A stretch of DNA of 64,000 nucleotides. It comes from Otis tarda. Lineage: Eukaryota; Chordata; Aves; Otidiformes; Otididae. Location of the stretch: positions 22,049,115 through 22,113,114 of the forward strand of contig CM048556.1 of assembly GCA_026413225.1 (NCBI GenBank). The letters are read 5' to 3'. Shown here in pieces: positions 12,721-25,700 of the stretch. The translations under genes were made by a program, and so were the position numbers. Within the stretch, counting starts at the first letter, position 1. Each line of letters opens with the position of its first letter. Under the pieces are notes generated by a model that ran no database searches, had not been told where the DNA came from, and saw only the letters and a list, made by a program, of their open reading frames with translations.

Positions 12721-13979
12721 GGCCAACCGACGCCGTCAAGATGTTCTTCAGCCTCTGCTTGTGCCCAGGCCGAGAGCAAGGTGAACCCCGGGAAGGTCTG
12801 TGCCACCCCGTTTTTGGGGGGAGGAAGGCAGGTGTCTTCCCCTTCCTTCCACCCTGCCATTTCTCCTGGAACCTCTCCTCAGCCTTGGGCCTCGCCAGCT
12901 CCTCAGGGCTCTTTCTCCATGCCCAGCTGCCCTTTTCCCCGTTGTCTCCTTACGTCCCGGCCGGGCTACAAATTTAGCAACCCTAAAATTGCTACGGAGG
13001 AGCAACAGCTGCCGGGGGGGTCCCCGCTTGGCTGGTGGCATCTCCGCCTCCCCGGGGCGTGCGATGGGGTGGCGATGCCCTCGGCGCTCGTCCCTCTCCT
13101 TTGCTGCGGGGTCACCCGAGGTCCCTCCGGTTTCTCAGCCCTTTCCCAATCCCGGGGCCTCTCCCGCCTGCCAGCCCGGCACCGCTCAGACTGGTTTAGC
13201 CAGTGGATGGGGCGGCCGCTTTCCCTTTGAAGGGCTCCCAGGAAGGATTTGATGGCTGGAAACCTCCCGGAGAGGAGAAAGGAAAAGACAAAAATAGGTG
13301 GTTTTGGGTTTCGGTGGGGGGCTGGGGGTCCAGGCGGCCGGTTGCTCCGGCCTTTGTCTCCTGGTAGTGGTGAAAGGTGAACCGGAGTAGGGGGAAATGC
13401 GGGGTCCCTGCCAACTGGTGAGGTCTGCGAATGGGTGCGAGCCCCTGGGGATGGGCTGGGGGTGTCCTGGTGACCCCCTGTCCTTCCTCACCCTTTCCGT
13501 GAACCCCGAGTGCTCGATCCCCACCCAGTGCGGGACCACCTGGCCCCCCAGCTCTCCTCCACCAACAAGCCCCATCCGCTCCTTTGCATCGTGAAGAGGA
13601 GACCCCAGCTATGGGTTTGGTTTGAGAGCCCCTCGCAGCTCCACCGCGGACCCCCATCAGCACCCCGATGTTGGCTCCCCCCCCGCGGAAGGGGACTCCG
13701 TACCCGAGGAGCGACGGGAGGGGAGCGGGGTCGCGTCGCCGGGTCGTGGCAGAGCAGCCGTTATCTCCGCACCTTGCTCAAGCGAGACGTGCTGTCCTCG
13801 GCGTCGCGCGGGGACAAAAACGGGACCTTAGCCGGCAGATAAGGGAGCTGCGGGTGGCTTTGGCCCACCCCCGACAGGAAGAGCTGCTCCGCCGCGGGAA
13901 ATCGTTGCCGGCTTGATCTCCCGCGGCTCGGCGTGCGCCCCGCTTCCAGGAGTGGGGTTCATCCAGCCCCGTTGCTGCA
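12721..13979. other. KLF8-KLF5-like intergenic, no gene seen
   Basis: GC-rich sequence with only short overlapping frames of biased composition. No RNA gene or repeat was recognised. Confidence 0.4.
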
Positions 13980-15060
13980 CGCCCACGTGAGGCGGATGGT
14001 GAGGGGGTGGAGAGGAAAGAAATTACTTTGATTCATAAATTTGGTCATTGCTAGGTAAAATTCCAAACTTCCCAGTTGGTAACCAAGAAAATATAAATAT
14101 TTTCCTGAAAACTTTACTTTGTCTGTGTTTACGCTTACTCCCAGCGACAGTAAGTGATGAACAAGGTGATGGACCACTGCGTGAAGGTCAATGAGACTTC
14201 TGCACCCCACCACCAAATGTAAGCAAAAATAAAAAATAGGGTGACATTGCTCCCTATCATACTGAAGAAGGAATGTTGCTAATAAAGAGAAGGGAATGGG
14301 CCAAGGCCAATCCCCACGGGAATCTTCCCCGAGGCCGTGAGCGTGGGGTGCAACGCCGCCGTGGGTCTGTCCCGTTTGTAGCTTTGTAACGGGAACCGAG
14401 TTGGCTGTTTGTCCAGCTCCGGGTTTTGCAGCGCTGATCTGAGGCGCGGTTCTCCGGACAGCCCCCATCCAGCAGTGGGGACGCGCGGGTGAATAGCCCC
14501 TGAGATCCGGGTGCCCAGCGGTGGCAAAGCGGCATTAGCACATCCACCCCATTCCCGGGCAGTTCCCTGCCGGAGGTCCTCGCGGTTGAGGTGGTGTTGG
14601 AGGAGATTCCTTCTCCTTTGGTCCGGTAAGGACTGTTGTATCGGTTGAGTCCTTGTCCCGATCAAGTCTAAGTCCGTGGGAGTCATCAGGTACCCATCAC
14701 CGCTGAGATACCATCTTCTGGCTCGTTCCCATTCCTGAGATGGAATCCTGGGAACAGTTCCTTGGTGTCCTCGTTGATGCTGACACCAATTTTCCGCTGT
14801 TTGGAATCGAGGGGCCAAGAGCCCCGTTACACCTCCCGTTGCAGGCGGTAAGCTAAATTCCCAGACGCTCCCGGGACTTGTTACTGCTTTTTCTAGAAAC
14901 GACACCAGACTCAGGAAGGTTGTACGGGGAGCCAGCACACGAGGCCAAACGAAGCAGTGGTGCCTCACGTTTATTTTTGGTGGCACGAACCAACGGCAGG
15001 TGAGTGGCACTTGGCACGTGTGAGTGCACAGGTAGCGGTGGGGACCACCAAATGGCCGGT
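13980..15060 (-). mobile_element. Endogenous retrovirus-like fossil (fragment)
   Basis: On the minus strand the segment begins with an LTR-like piece (R/U5-type sequence with an AATAAA near 14970), then a leader-like stretch and an open region with a gag-like look (WERARRWYLSGDGYL). A short piece near 14000-14200 resembles a reverse-transcriptase segment (LLSLGVSVNTDKVKF, FLGYQLG). It is degraded and incomplete, with no matching LTR found at the other end, so its age looks old. The family (class I or ERVL-like) cannot be fixed by eye. Confidence 0.4.
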
Positions 15061-16225
15061 GTGGCTAGTCTACAGTTTTCTTCCAGACAACAAGAAGGAA
15101 ACTGGGGAATTTTCCAGTCCTAATTGAATTTTGATCTGGGATTATGATGCAGTCCTCAAGGATGTGTAAGGTGGGCAGATCACTTTTTGGGAGATGGGGA
15201 TCTTCTGTGTGAGGACGTTGAACAACAACTTCTTCTAGGAGATGTAGATGGAGTTCTTGATTTTCTTGGTCTGGGACAGTGCTCAAGCAAGGACGAAAGG
15301 ACGGGTGCGTTGGGTGGTCCTGTACGCAGCAGGAGCTCTTACCCAGGTTTCCAGGCATCCTCCTGTCCCATCACCTGCTCCAGCAGCAGCACAGCTTCCC
15401 TGGAAAGCAAAGCCACGCGGGGAAGGTGCTCCTGGCAAAGCCCGAGCCGTTCCCCCTTCTCTGCTTTCCCGAGGGCTTGGCCGTTCTGAGCATCCCGTCT
15501 CCCCGCCGCGAGAGCTGAACTTCCCCTTGCTCAGCACCAGCGGCTCCTCAGGAGGGCCCGGACGCCGGTCCAAAGTCTGGCATCGACGGAAACCGTTCCT
15601 ATCTGCTGTGCGTCGATGCTGCCGGAAGCGGGGGTTGTTAACACCCGGCCGATCCCTGTTCCCAGCGCTTTCCCTGTGTTTATGGGGGCCTCATCCTGCC
15701 CGGGGCAAAGTTTTAGCACAGCCGGGAGGGGTTTGATGCCAGGCTCTGTGGGCCTGGTGCCCTTGGGGAAGCTGATTCCCGAGCGTCCGGAGGAGAAACG
15801 GCTTGTGGTTTTTCTTTCTCCCCTGCCTCTCCCCCCAGAAATGTGATTTTTATCCCCTTGTTGCTCTGGCTTCTTCCACTCTTATCCTCCCCCCCCCCCC
15901 AAAAAGAGAAGCCCCAACACAGTGGCCTGGTTTCTCCGAAGGAGCCGAGCTGCGAAGCACTGCGCCCTCATATCTGCACCTTTTAAACTTTTCCTCTGTT
16001 GTTGCGTTGTTTATTTTTCCCCCCCTCCCAAGATTTGTCCCTTTTCCCTTCATTTAATCTATTTATTTTTGATCCTTCCCTTCCCCTCCCTCGGGAACGA
16101 GATGTGCGAGGGAGCACGTATCTAAAAATCAATTTTGGTGCAAAATTCAACCACTTGTCTGAAAAAGGCATTTTCTTATTTAAAAAAAAAAAAAAGCTTT
16201 AAAAAATCTGAAATAAACCCTTGTT
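15061..16225. other. Intergenic sequence upstream of KLF5-like
   Basis: No gene recognised. The final 400 bases are T-rich and A-rich. A minus-strand open frame at 15065-15358 matches nothing I know. Confidence 0.35.
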
Positions 16226-16714
16226 TTGGCGCAGGGAGCTCCATTTGGGAGGGGGTTTCCCCGCTGCGGGTTGTTTCGGCCCGGAGCGGGGCGCAGGGTC
16301 ATGGCGGCACTGGTGGGCCCCAGTCCCTGCCGGCGATGCCGCCGGGCCGCGGTGGCGGAGCGTGGCTGGCGGCGAGGCTCCCGGCCGCCCGCTCCGTCCC
16401 GCCGGCCTTTTATCCAGCGGTGGCCCGCGGGAGCTGCCGGCGGGGCCGGCGGCGGGAGCCTGATTGGTTTGACACGGCCTCGCCGCCGCTTCCAGGTTGG
16501 CGTTCCTCCTCCCGCAGCCAGGTAAAGCCTTCCCGCGACCCGGCACCTGGCCTCCCGGGATTAGCGACTCGCTCCGGCTCGCCTCTGCCTTTTTATTTTT
16601 TTTTTTTTTTTCCCCCTTTCTATTTTTCCTCCCCCCTACTTTTTTTTTTTCCTTTATTTCCATTTTTTAATATTCTTTCTAAACAAGGGAGCTGGCGCGA
16701 AGGGCGCGGGAGGA
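16226..16714 (+). promoter_or_regulatory. KLF5L: KLF5-like promoter / 5' UTR region
   Basis: This is a CpG-rich block with ATGGCGGC (16301-16308, YY1-type core) and ATTGG (16463-16467, reverse CCAAT box). A pyrimidine tract runs over about 16588-16681, just before the start codon. CAG|GTAAAG at 16519-16527 followed by that tract and an AG at 16686-16687 could be a short 5' UTR intron. Start site and splicing are inferred. Confidence 0.45.
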
Positions 16715-19700
16715 ATGAGCAGCGGGCTGGTGCTGCGCACCCCGCTCCCCGAGGACGCCTCGGCGTTTACGCCGCTGAAGCCCGTCACCATGTCGGGGGA
16801 ACCCGCCGAAGACGCCCCCGTCTTTGAGGACATCAAACCCCCCGCCCGGCCCCTGGAGAACCCGCCCGACCTGGCGCAGGTAAGGCGCAGGCCGGCGCTC
16901 TGCCGCGGGGCGGTTTGGCTCTGCCGCGGGGCGGTTGGCCGTGGGGCGGCGGGGAAGGGGCCAGCTTGGCCCGCTCAGGTGCCCGGAGGCTGCGAACGCC
17001 TCCCGCGAACGCCCGGCGTGGATTTTGGCTGAATTCTGCTTTGTTTTTCCGCTCTTTGCAAAAACACCTCCGTCGCTTTGTACGCTCGTGCTTCCCCCTC
17101 CGCCGGATTTTCTCCTGGGCGTGTTGGGTTTCATTTTTTTTTTTTTTTTTTCCTCCTGCCTTTCTTCAAAACGCCCTGTTGCCCGTTTTGGAGGAGATCC
17201 TGGGTTTTGCTCGCTCCCCGCCGCCGGGGCTCGGTCCCTTTCCCCTGGTGCCGGCAGGTGAGGGGGTGCCGAGGGGCTCGCTGGGCCACGGGAACGCCGC
17301 GTCTGTGCGTGATGGGGGCGAAATGGGAGGTTATTTTCTATTTTATTTGATCATACTTATTCTTTTCTGCCGCCACGGCGGGGAAGGAATGCTCCTTGAA
17401 ATTCCCCGTCGGCGTCCCCCCCGTGCGCCGGAGATAAAGACCCGGATAAGCGCCTTTGGGGCTTTGCTGCGCGCTCGCCCCCCTCGCACGCCCACCCCGT
17501 CCCGGGCCGTGGCAGGAGCGTGTTCGAGCCACCTCAGGCAGAGGGGCAAGGCTCCTCGCCCGTGTTTTGGGTGATGGACACCTTGTCCCACCACGAAGAG
17601 CCTTCAGCCGCCCTTCCTGGCGGGCAACGAGCGAGCCGGGCCTGCCCCCACCCCGCTGCCGCCGCTTCGGCCCCTTTTCGCCCCTGGGAAGAATGGGGCG
17701 AGCTGGGGCGCGGGGTGCCCGCCAGCGACAGTGGCTAATGATTAACCCCGCGCCCCACGTCCCCAGCGCCATTTTGATCGGGGCGGGAGGGCGGCTCCGG
17801 CCCCTCGCCCCACGGCTGCCCTGCGGGCACCCCCTCGTCCTGGCCGCCGTTCCTCTGGGGACCCCCGGGAGGGCACCCCCCATGGCGGGCGGCTATGGGT
17901 CAGCGTGGGGCAGGGGTGGGGGCTGTGTCTCTGCCGCCCCTCTCCCGGTGGCACTGACACCCCACGGGCCGGTTTGGGGGCTCCGTCCTTCAGAGGAAGG
18001 TGGGGAGATGAAGGCAGCGTCTCCATTGCCGTGGCGATCCGGCATCCGCAGCAGCCACGAGTGGGGGTCATGGATGTGGGGGTCAAAACTGGGGGGGAGC
18101 GGGCCACGCAGCACCCTCCTCCTTCCCCTGCGGTGGTCCCGGCTCGGTGCCTCCCCCCGTGACCCCGGGGCTGCCGGAGCCCCGGACCCTCCGCACCACG
18201 TTCGGGTGGGTTACCCGAAGTCGGAGGGTTGGGTGGTGGCTCTTCAGGACGGTGTGGGTTATCTGTGGGGCCCGTCTCCGGTGGGAGAGGGCGGCAGCTC
18301 CCTGTTGGGTCTCGGGGAAGGGCGACGTTTGGTTCCTCTCCCCCTCTGTACCTTTGGGTGGGATTAGGCGGAGGGGCTGCTGCTTGCCCCACACCTTGGC
18401 CATGGCCTTGGAGGGTGGATAGGCAGTGGTGCCTCCTGGCTTTGGCCAACCCCAGGCCACCTCTCATCCTCAATGTGGGGACACGGAGCCCACCCGTGGC
18501 TGGAAACGACCCCATCCTGGCTGCTCCTCGAAGGGAAGAGGGGTCTCTCATCCCAGTTTGTCCCTGAGGCAATGCCCCCCCACTGCTGGTGTGCTCCGAG
18601 GGTGGGCTGTGGGGGTGGCCGATCAGAGCTGCCATCCCTTTGCCGTAAGACCACCCTGCGTCCCTTTACGGCCAACGGGGTCCCTGGGAGGGAGGTTTGG
18701 AAAGCTGGGGGGACTGGAGCTGAGCACCCACGCTCCGCGCGCCCCCCGCTCGGCCGCGGCAGGGCTTGGTTACAAACCCACCCCGGGCGAAGCGTTACGG
18801 GTGGCAAAGCCCCGACAGCCCGGCGCTGGACCCCGCGTCTCCCCGGAGGAGTTTTCCCACGCGTCGGCCCCCTTTAACGAACGCCGAAGGCCGCGGTCGT
18901 TGCGGAGGAGATGCTGAGGAAGCTGGAGGGTGCCGGAGCCGGATGGCCGCGCGTCCGGGAAGCCCTTTGCTCCGGGAGGGCGTCAATTGGAGCCGTTTGA
19001 CGAGAGTTACGGAAAAGGCTGTGACCGGCCGGGGCACTGCCCGCTGCTCCGGCTCTCCCGCCTCCGCGAGGAAAGGAGTAAACCCCCGGCTACGCTCGTT
19101 ATCTCGCCGGTGGAGCGGCTCTCCCCCACCTCCACAAATCGCTTTGCAAACAGGAGGGGAAGGTGGGAGCTGTTTGCTGTCCAGAATTTTATTCGACTGA
19201 GTCAGGTGGAAACAGATCCTTTGTGGAGTTTACGCTTCGCTTTTTCTTTTTTTTTTTTTTTTTTTTTTCCCCTCTCTTTCTCTGCCTTTCCAAGCGCCCT
19301 GCCCCAAATTAAAAAACAAACAGAAAGAGAAAAGAGCAGAGAAAAGGGCTTGTGAGAGAAAAGCGCTTTTCCTTCCTGATTCGAGGCACAGCAGCCAGAA
19401 ACAGAATTTTCCCCTTTGAATCTCCAGCGGCCGATGCTTGAAGGAAAGTTAAAAAGAAAAATAAATGAAAGCAGAAGCAAGGCATGCCCAGGGAAGGGTT
19501 TCAGAAGAGGAGACGTTCCCTTTGCGTGGCTGTCGGGTACCCCCGATGAGCAAGGGGGGGTTGGGGGGGGTGCAGCGGGGCTCGTCTGTGCTCCCACCTC
19601 TGCTCTCCAGGTCTGAGGAGCCACAGCAGCTCCCGGGCACCTTGGTGTTACCGGGGGCTGGGGATCCCTCCTGGGATCGTCTGCTGCTCATCAGATGGGT

Positions 19701-22700
19701 TCCTCCAGGGTAGGCTTGACCTCCTGGTAGGCGAACCAACCCATGGCCAAGTCCTCTAAGCCACCCCATCCCTCCTGACCCTCCTGGAGCCACCTGTGAC
19801 GTTACGCTGTGGTCTCCCTTGGGTGCAAGCGTGGTCCTCGGTGGTGCGAGCTCCATCCCCGCTCTCTTGCGCGAGCTGTCCCTGGGCAGACAGCTGGGGT
19901 GACGGAGAGCGAGATGGTGAGAACAGACCCGGGTTTCCACCATCCTGGAGCTGTTTCCAGAGGGAAGGTTGCCAGCGTGGTCGGGAAGGCGGTGGCACTT
20001 CCCCTGCTCCCTGCCCAAAGCGTGGAGCTGGCTCCTCACGGGCTTTCCTGCAGTTGTGAGGAGCACGAGGTGCTGGGGAGGTGGAAGGGGTGGCCCATGG
20101 TTGGGTTTGGCTGTCAGGGGTGTCAGACCCTTTCAACGGAGCGAACCTGGGTGCTGTGGTGTTCCTCTGACTTTATTCTGCCAGGGATTTTGCTTCTGGC
20201 ATCACAGGAGAAGCTGGGCCAAGCATTTTTAGGTGTGCCCCAGCTTTCTGGACGATGCAGGAGCTGCTTCAGTCCCACTCTGTGTCCTGCACCTCACGGC
20301 TCTGAGCCCCTTCGGCCACATCGTCATCGTAACCGCGGCTGTGCTGGGGTGATGACGAGACGGTGGCTCTCTCCCGGACCAGCCATGGGCTTTCCTGCTC
20401 CGCGGTGGTCCGGCGTCTCGCACAGCCGTGTTGGAAGCAGGGTGACGGGCCTTGCACAGACAGATGTGGTTTGTGTCGGGGGCAGGAAGGAGCATTCCTC
20501 TTGGGATGTTCTGCCCTCTGGGATCCTTCTGGCTTTGCAAAAGAGTTCAAAAACGTCCAAGCGTTCCGTAGCAGTGTGTGAAACTCCCTTGATCCCGTCT
20601 CAGCGCAAGCAGGGATGGGGGGTTGGCAGCTGGTGGGGGCTGAGCCCCGCGTGGCCTCTGGCTGGAGGGGTCTCTGGAGGGAGAGATCCTTTTGGGCTCT
20701 GTTGGGATCAGCTGAAGCCTGATGCTTTCAGGACCAGCCCGCGGATTTATGAGTCTGGTGGGCTTTTCTGTCTGCAGGGCTAAGGGAAATTAAGCTAGCG
20801 TTCCCAGGAAGGATGGGTTTGTCCCTCTGCTCTTGCAGGAAGACCCTCAGGGAGGGTGCCCAGGCAGCATGCCCGCCCGCTGCAGCCCTGCGTCGGGGGC
20901 TTGGTGGTCTCACTGCAGATCAGATCCTGTTGTGGGAGCGGGTCCAGCCTCAGCGGGGAGCTTGCTCCTGCTCAGCAGGCCTTGCACGAAACCGGTGTCA
21001 CCGGTGAGCTGAACACCGGGAAATGTGGGGGCTCTCAGCCACCGCGTTGGTTGTTTTTATTTTCCCTAATCCCCCAAACCCCCCAGACTTCCCCGTCCGG
21101 GCAGGCAAGCGCCGCTGGAAGTGGACGAGGTGTAGGATGAAGCGGCTTGGCCGAACTTTGAGCTCGTTGGCGCACAATGGCTTTGTCTGGGCGGTACAAA
21201 GGCCGATTGTTCTGCTGGGGGGAAGTTTGGCTCAGCAAGGCGGGGAGCGAGAGAAGGGGACAGCGCCGGGACAGGAACGGATTATGGTGTGCTGCTCCTT
21301 CTCCTGTTCTCCACTTGCCGACGTGGAAAAGGTTGCAAATGAGCTAGAAAAGCATGTTGTTGGGTCGGTTTTTCTTTCTTTTCTTTTTTTTTTTTTTGAA
21401 CACTACAAAGGCAGGTATTTCAGGGAGGAAACGAGCAGGGGACTCCGACTCCGTAGCAAACGCAACGGATTTCCCTTTATCGCTCTTCCCAAGCGGGCTC
21501 TGGGAAGCAAATGCTGCCGTCTGAAATTACTCACGAAAGGTCTAGGGCAGCGCGTTTCTGGCCGGTGCATCATCAACTGTGAATTTTCCCCTCTCAAACC
21601 TGTTTGGTCAGCTACCTACGCTATTTTGTTCTCCTTCCCTGGTCCAGTGAGTTCTTTTATCTAACCCATCCACTGCAAATAATCACACTTACGAGCGTCT
21701 TGTTAGCTGAGCCCCTTGATTAGAATATTTGCTTTTCTTGTGCTCCATTGGTGAATTGCATGAGTCACAGGGTACGGTTGGTGTTTGGGGATTGGATGAC
21801 TAGTGTTTACAATTCAGATGTTCTCAGAACTTGAGCTAGCATGAAAACTCTCCAAAAAAAAAAAAAAAAAAAAAAGCCCCATGGGCTGTTTACCACATCA
21901 AAGAGGTTCAGCCCCTTCCAAGCTCAGGTTGAAACTCAAACAAAGAATCTTTCATTGCATTCAGAAACGCTCGGAGAATCCTTTGAAAATTATTATTTTT
22001 TAATTTTTTTTTAATGCGATGAGGACCTTCAAGTTTCCACCAAGGACAGGCTTTGCGAGTATTAAAATGTATTTAATTGACCTTGCTCTTTGTAGTATTT
22101 CCAGTGCAAGCAGGAGAAGAGAACGGCAAGAACTTCGTCCCAGTGTAGCTGGTCCGAAAACACAGGCACTTATCACTTGCAGGAGAGAAGCATGTGGTCC
22201 ATCACATCTAAGGCGACTCGTTTCATGACTCTGAACCCGTCCTGGAGAGGGCAGAGATCTGGGGGTAGTTGCTCACCGGCCCATCGCTTCAGTGCTGCCT
22301 GTAGAACATTATCGTTTTCCGTTTTGCTGCTCCTCAAGGATCATTTGGGGAGCTGAACCCAGGGGTGGCCGAACGTATTCAAATGAAAATCCTTCTCGCC
22401 ATGAATAGAAGGTTTGACGGTGTTCTCCAAAATGTGGAAATGATCCGAGTTTGTTAAATTGAATGGAAAAATTGGGGCATCTCCCCTTTGCATCTGATCA
22501 TCCAAAATGCCGTTGTTTTTAGAACATCACGTTTCGCTCTGAGCTGCTTTCGCTATTTGGTGGTTTTGTGGTTCTGCGCCGTGCTTTTGGGAGAGCTTGA
22601 CATCGCTGCCTTGGCTTGCCTCTTGGATGTCAGCTCTGCGACGCGACGAGCATCGCAGCCCTTGCGTTTCCCGGGGGCTGGCAAACCCCAGGCTCCAAAA

Positions 22701-25700
22701 TGGGGAAAATGTGGAAGGAGAGGGTTTAAGCTGACCTTGAGGAAACTCCTTGAGGCTTTCCACTCTCAGGCCAACAGAAGGACTCTCCTAGCAGCATCTC
22801 CTAGGAAATACCTAGGGTAGCATGCATGGCAGAAGGGGCTGCAGCAGGCGGACCTTCTCCGACGTCCCCCTCGGTCCCTGATTTTGGTGGTATCTTCTTG
22901 GCCTTGTGCTGTGCTAGGTGCCGTGCAAGCTCGGAAGGAAGAAGTTGGCGCAAAGACCTGCTCGCTCAAACGCAGTGTTTTCACCTGCCTTAGGGTTTGG
23001 TTTGTTTTGTTTTGCTAACTGGTTTGGCGAGGAAGTTGAGGGCCACAAGCGCTGTGGGATTTGCTGTCCGCACGTGAAACCTGACCTTGTTTTTCCCAGA
23101 CGCGCGTGGGGTACTGGGTCTGCCTTGCGCGTTGTACTGGGAAGAACTGGCTTTTTGGCCTGTTTTCTCGCTTGCTGAATGCCAGGAGGACTTCGCAAGC
23201 CCCAGCACGCAGCGGATGACTCACTCTGCCTTTGTCAGACCCTGCCCTGGGAATGTGCTGCTTTTCTTCTGGTGGAGGAGAGGCAATGAGTGTGAACGTT
23301 CAGATGGTTTGAGTGAGGCGGAATGAATCCCACCCATAACCTCTCTGGGGAAGCTCCTTGTGAGCTCTGACGGCCTCGGTTACACTCTGTTCAGGACCGG
23401 CGGCATGGAAGTGTAACCAGAGGGGAGCTGGAAGGCTGAAGGACAAGCCCAGTGTCCTATGGCCATGCAATAGCTAGAAAGAGGAGGATAAATTTGTCCA
23501 GGTCATCCTGGGGAATGGTGACATCTGAGAGCCTCCATCGTCTCAGATTCAGGGGAGAGGATGCGCTGGAGCAGAGGCTGCATCTGAGAAGGAGAAATGG
23601 AGCTGCGATTGGGTCTGCTTCTAGTTGGTGGTACCAGGAAGGGCTGCATGGTGATAGAGTTGGCTGTTGAGTGAACTTTTTTTTGTTCCAATGGCCATCC
23701 AAATTCAACTCTTGATTGTACGCGAGCATAAACCGGGGGAACGCTTGAGTTCCTGCGTGTTCTGGCTGTGGCTGAAGTAGCTCCAAGTGTCCTGATCTTC
23801 CGGGAGCTGAAATAACATTAGAGTGTTTCGTCTTGCCAGAAAACCATCCCAACGGCTGCACCAGCTGTTTGCTCTTTGGAGCAAGAGGGCTGTCCCTGCT
23901 TCCCCACCTGCCTTTGGACTCCGTCCAGTGCCGAGGTTGCTCCACAAAAAGGGAAATCAGTCTGGAGCTACTCTAATGTCAACCTGGGACCCCCACCACC
24001 CCAGTCTAGACCTGCCTAAGGCCAGATGGGCTTGATGGCCGCTGTGTTCGCTAAGGCCTAGAGATGGTGCAGCTGGGCCAGAGCTTTCTCCAAGGTCTAC
24101 CCTGCTAGTTATTTTTCGGTCTATTTATGGTTTTATTTTTGGAAAGGTTTCCTCTCGCTCTCCTGAAGCCCGCTGGAGCCTGGCTGCTTCAAACTGCTTC
24201 CCCTCCAGGCGCTTGACCTTGGAGTTGGATGAGGGTGTTTTTCCTGGTTTCTGTGGCCTTTGGGATTGCTGACTGCAGAGGCGTGATTTCTGTGATAAAT
24301 AGCCCAGGCAGATTGCCTTCGAGTGAGTCTTTATCAGTTGTCAGAGGAAAGGAATAGCAAACAGAGTCAGCAAGTCTGCTGGAAACGCCGCTGCCTCCAG
24401 AGGCCGGCCAACCTCCCAGCTGCCCACATCTGCCCTCACGGTGACTCTTGGCCTCTAGGAAATTCCTTGGTTTGGAGAGGTGATAATTACCTTGGGTAGT
24501 TCAAAAAGAGTCGTGGAATAACCTTCTAGAGCAGCGTGGCTCGGTTCCGGGACCATCCGTGAGCTCCTGGAAGAGACCTGGAGAAAGGCTGCGTGTTTGT
24601 CCTGCTCCAGGAGCTGCTCTTGTGGGTGGAAAGAAGGTGTGACAGCTTCAAGGTGGAGAGCTGGTGGGGTAGAACATCTCGATGGACTCCAGAGAGCACT
24701 TGCTTGGAAGCCCGCTTTCCAAGTGGCCAAAGATGGTGAAGATGAATCTTGACCCACCACATGCAATGCAGACACAGCTGAATTTTTGAGGGCAGCACGG
24801 GTTTCTTGGAGTTGCTCCTAAAGCTCCTTGAGATGGAGCAAGCGGAGGAGGCCTTCTGCAGCCCAGCGCCCACCTACAGAAGCACAGAGTTGGGCTCTGC
24901 TGCCGGCAACGGTGGCTTTTTATCTACAGCCGCTCAACTTTTGGCCCCGTGTGTGCTTGAAAGGAAGAGTCCCGGGGGTTTCTTTGCTAATCCCATTTTG
25001 CAGAGAGTTCCAGAAGACTTGAGGAACAAACAGAAAATAACGTCGATCGAGGTCAATATCAAAACCAAATGATCAGAGAAACAAATATTTACCCAGGTCA
25101 ATATTTAACTAGGAGACAATAAATGCTGATATTGAACCAAATCTGTATATAAATACAGCTATTTATAACGTGTGCCTCTCAAGGGGCACTGCCAGGTACG
25201 TGCCAGGGCTCTGATTGATGATTGTCCCCCCATTGTTTGCCGATTCCCTTGGAGGCTGGAGTTTCACGCAGGTGCGGGTGTGAGAAAGCGCCTGTGCTGC
25301 GTAATCCCAGAGCCGGGACACAGGTGCAACCGTTGTCCCACGCATGCCCACGCTTGGGAAGGGTCCCTCACCCCATGGAGGGGCTCTCCTTGCCCTCGGA
25401 CCCCCAAAATCACAGGGTGGTGCTGCTGGCTGACCTGCACGGGCGAAGCTGGCGTTTTGCTTGCACCCCTCTCCCAAAAACTCATTGCATCGGTGACCAG
25501 GACAGCGTCGCGGGTGGGGATGGCTTCGAGAACCTCAGACCCAGCTGGGATGGGGGCTTCGGATGGGGGGGCTGTGGCCAGGAGGGGGCTAGCACAGCGC
25601 TGGAAGCTGCAAAGTACTGGAGAAACTCCTCGGCTCCCCACCCCGCCGAGCCCTTTCCCCCCACCGGCCGCTCCCTCTGCCAACTTTACGAGCTCGTTGC

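Noticed and set aside
15065-15358. Minus-strand open frame with a leucine/glutamate-rich middle
   Set aside because: 97 codons, no domain, no convincing splice or promoter context. It may belong to the adjacent fossil flank.
21853-21876. A22 tract as a retroposon tail
   Set aside because: No AATAAA lies at the right distance upstream and no recognisable body was found, so it is treated as a simple repeat.
23980-24070. Phrase resembling an old CR1-group 3' end (also 53178-53205)
   Set aside because: The matches are only 20-40 bases and imperfect, too little to define an element by eye.
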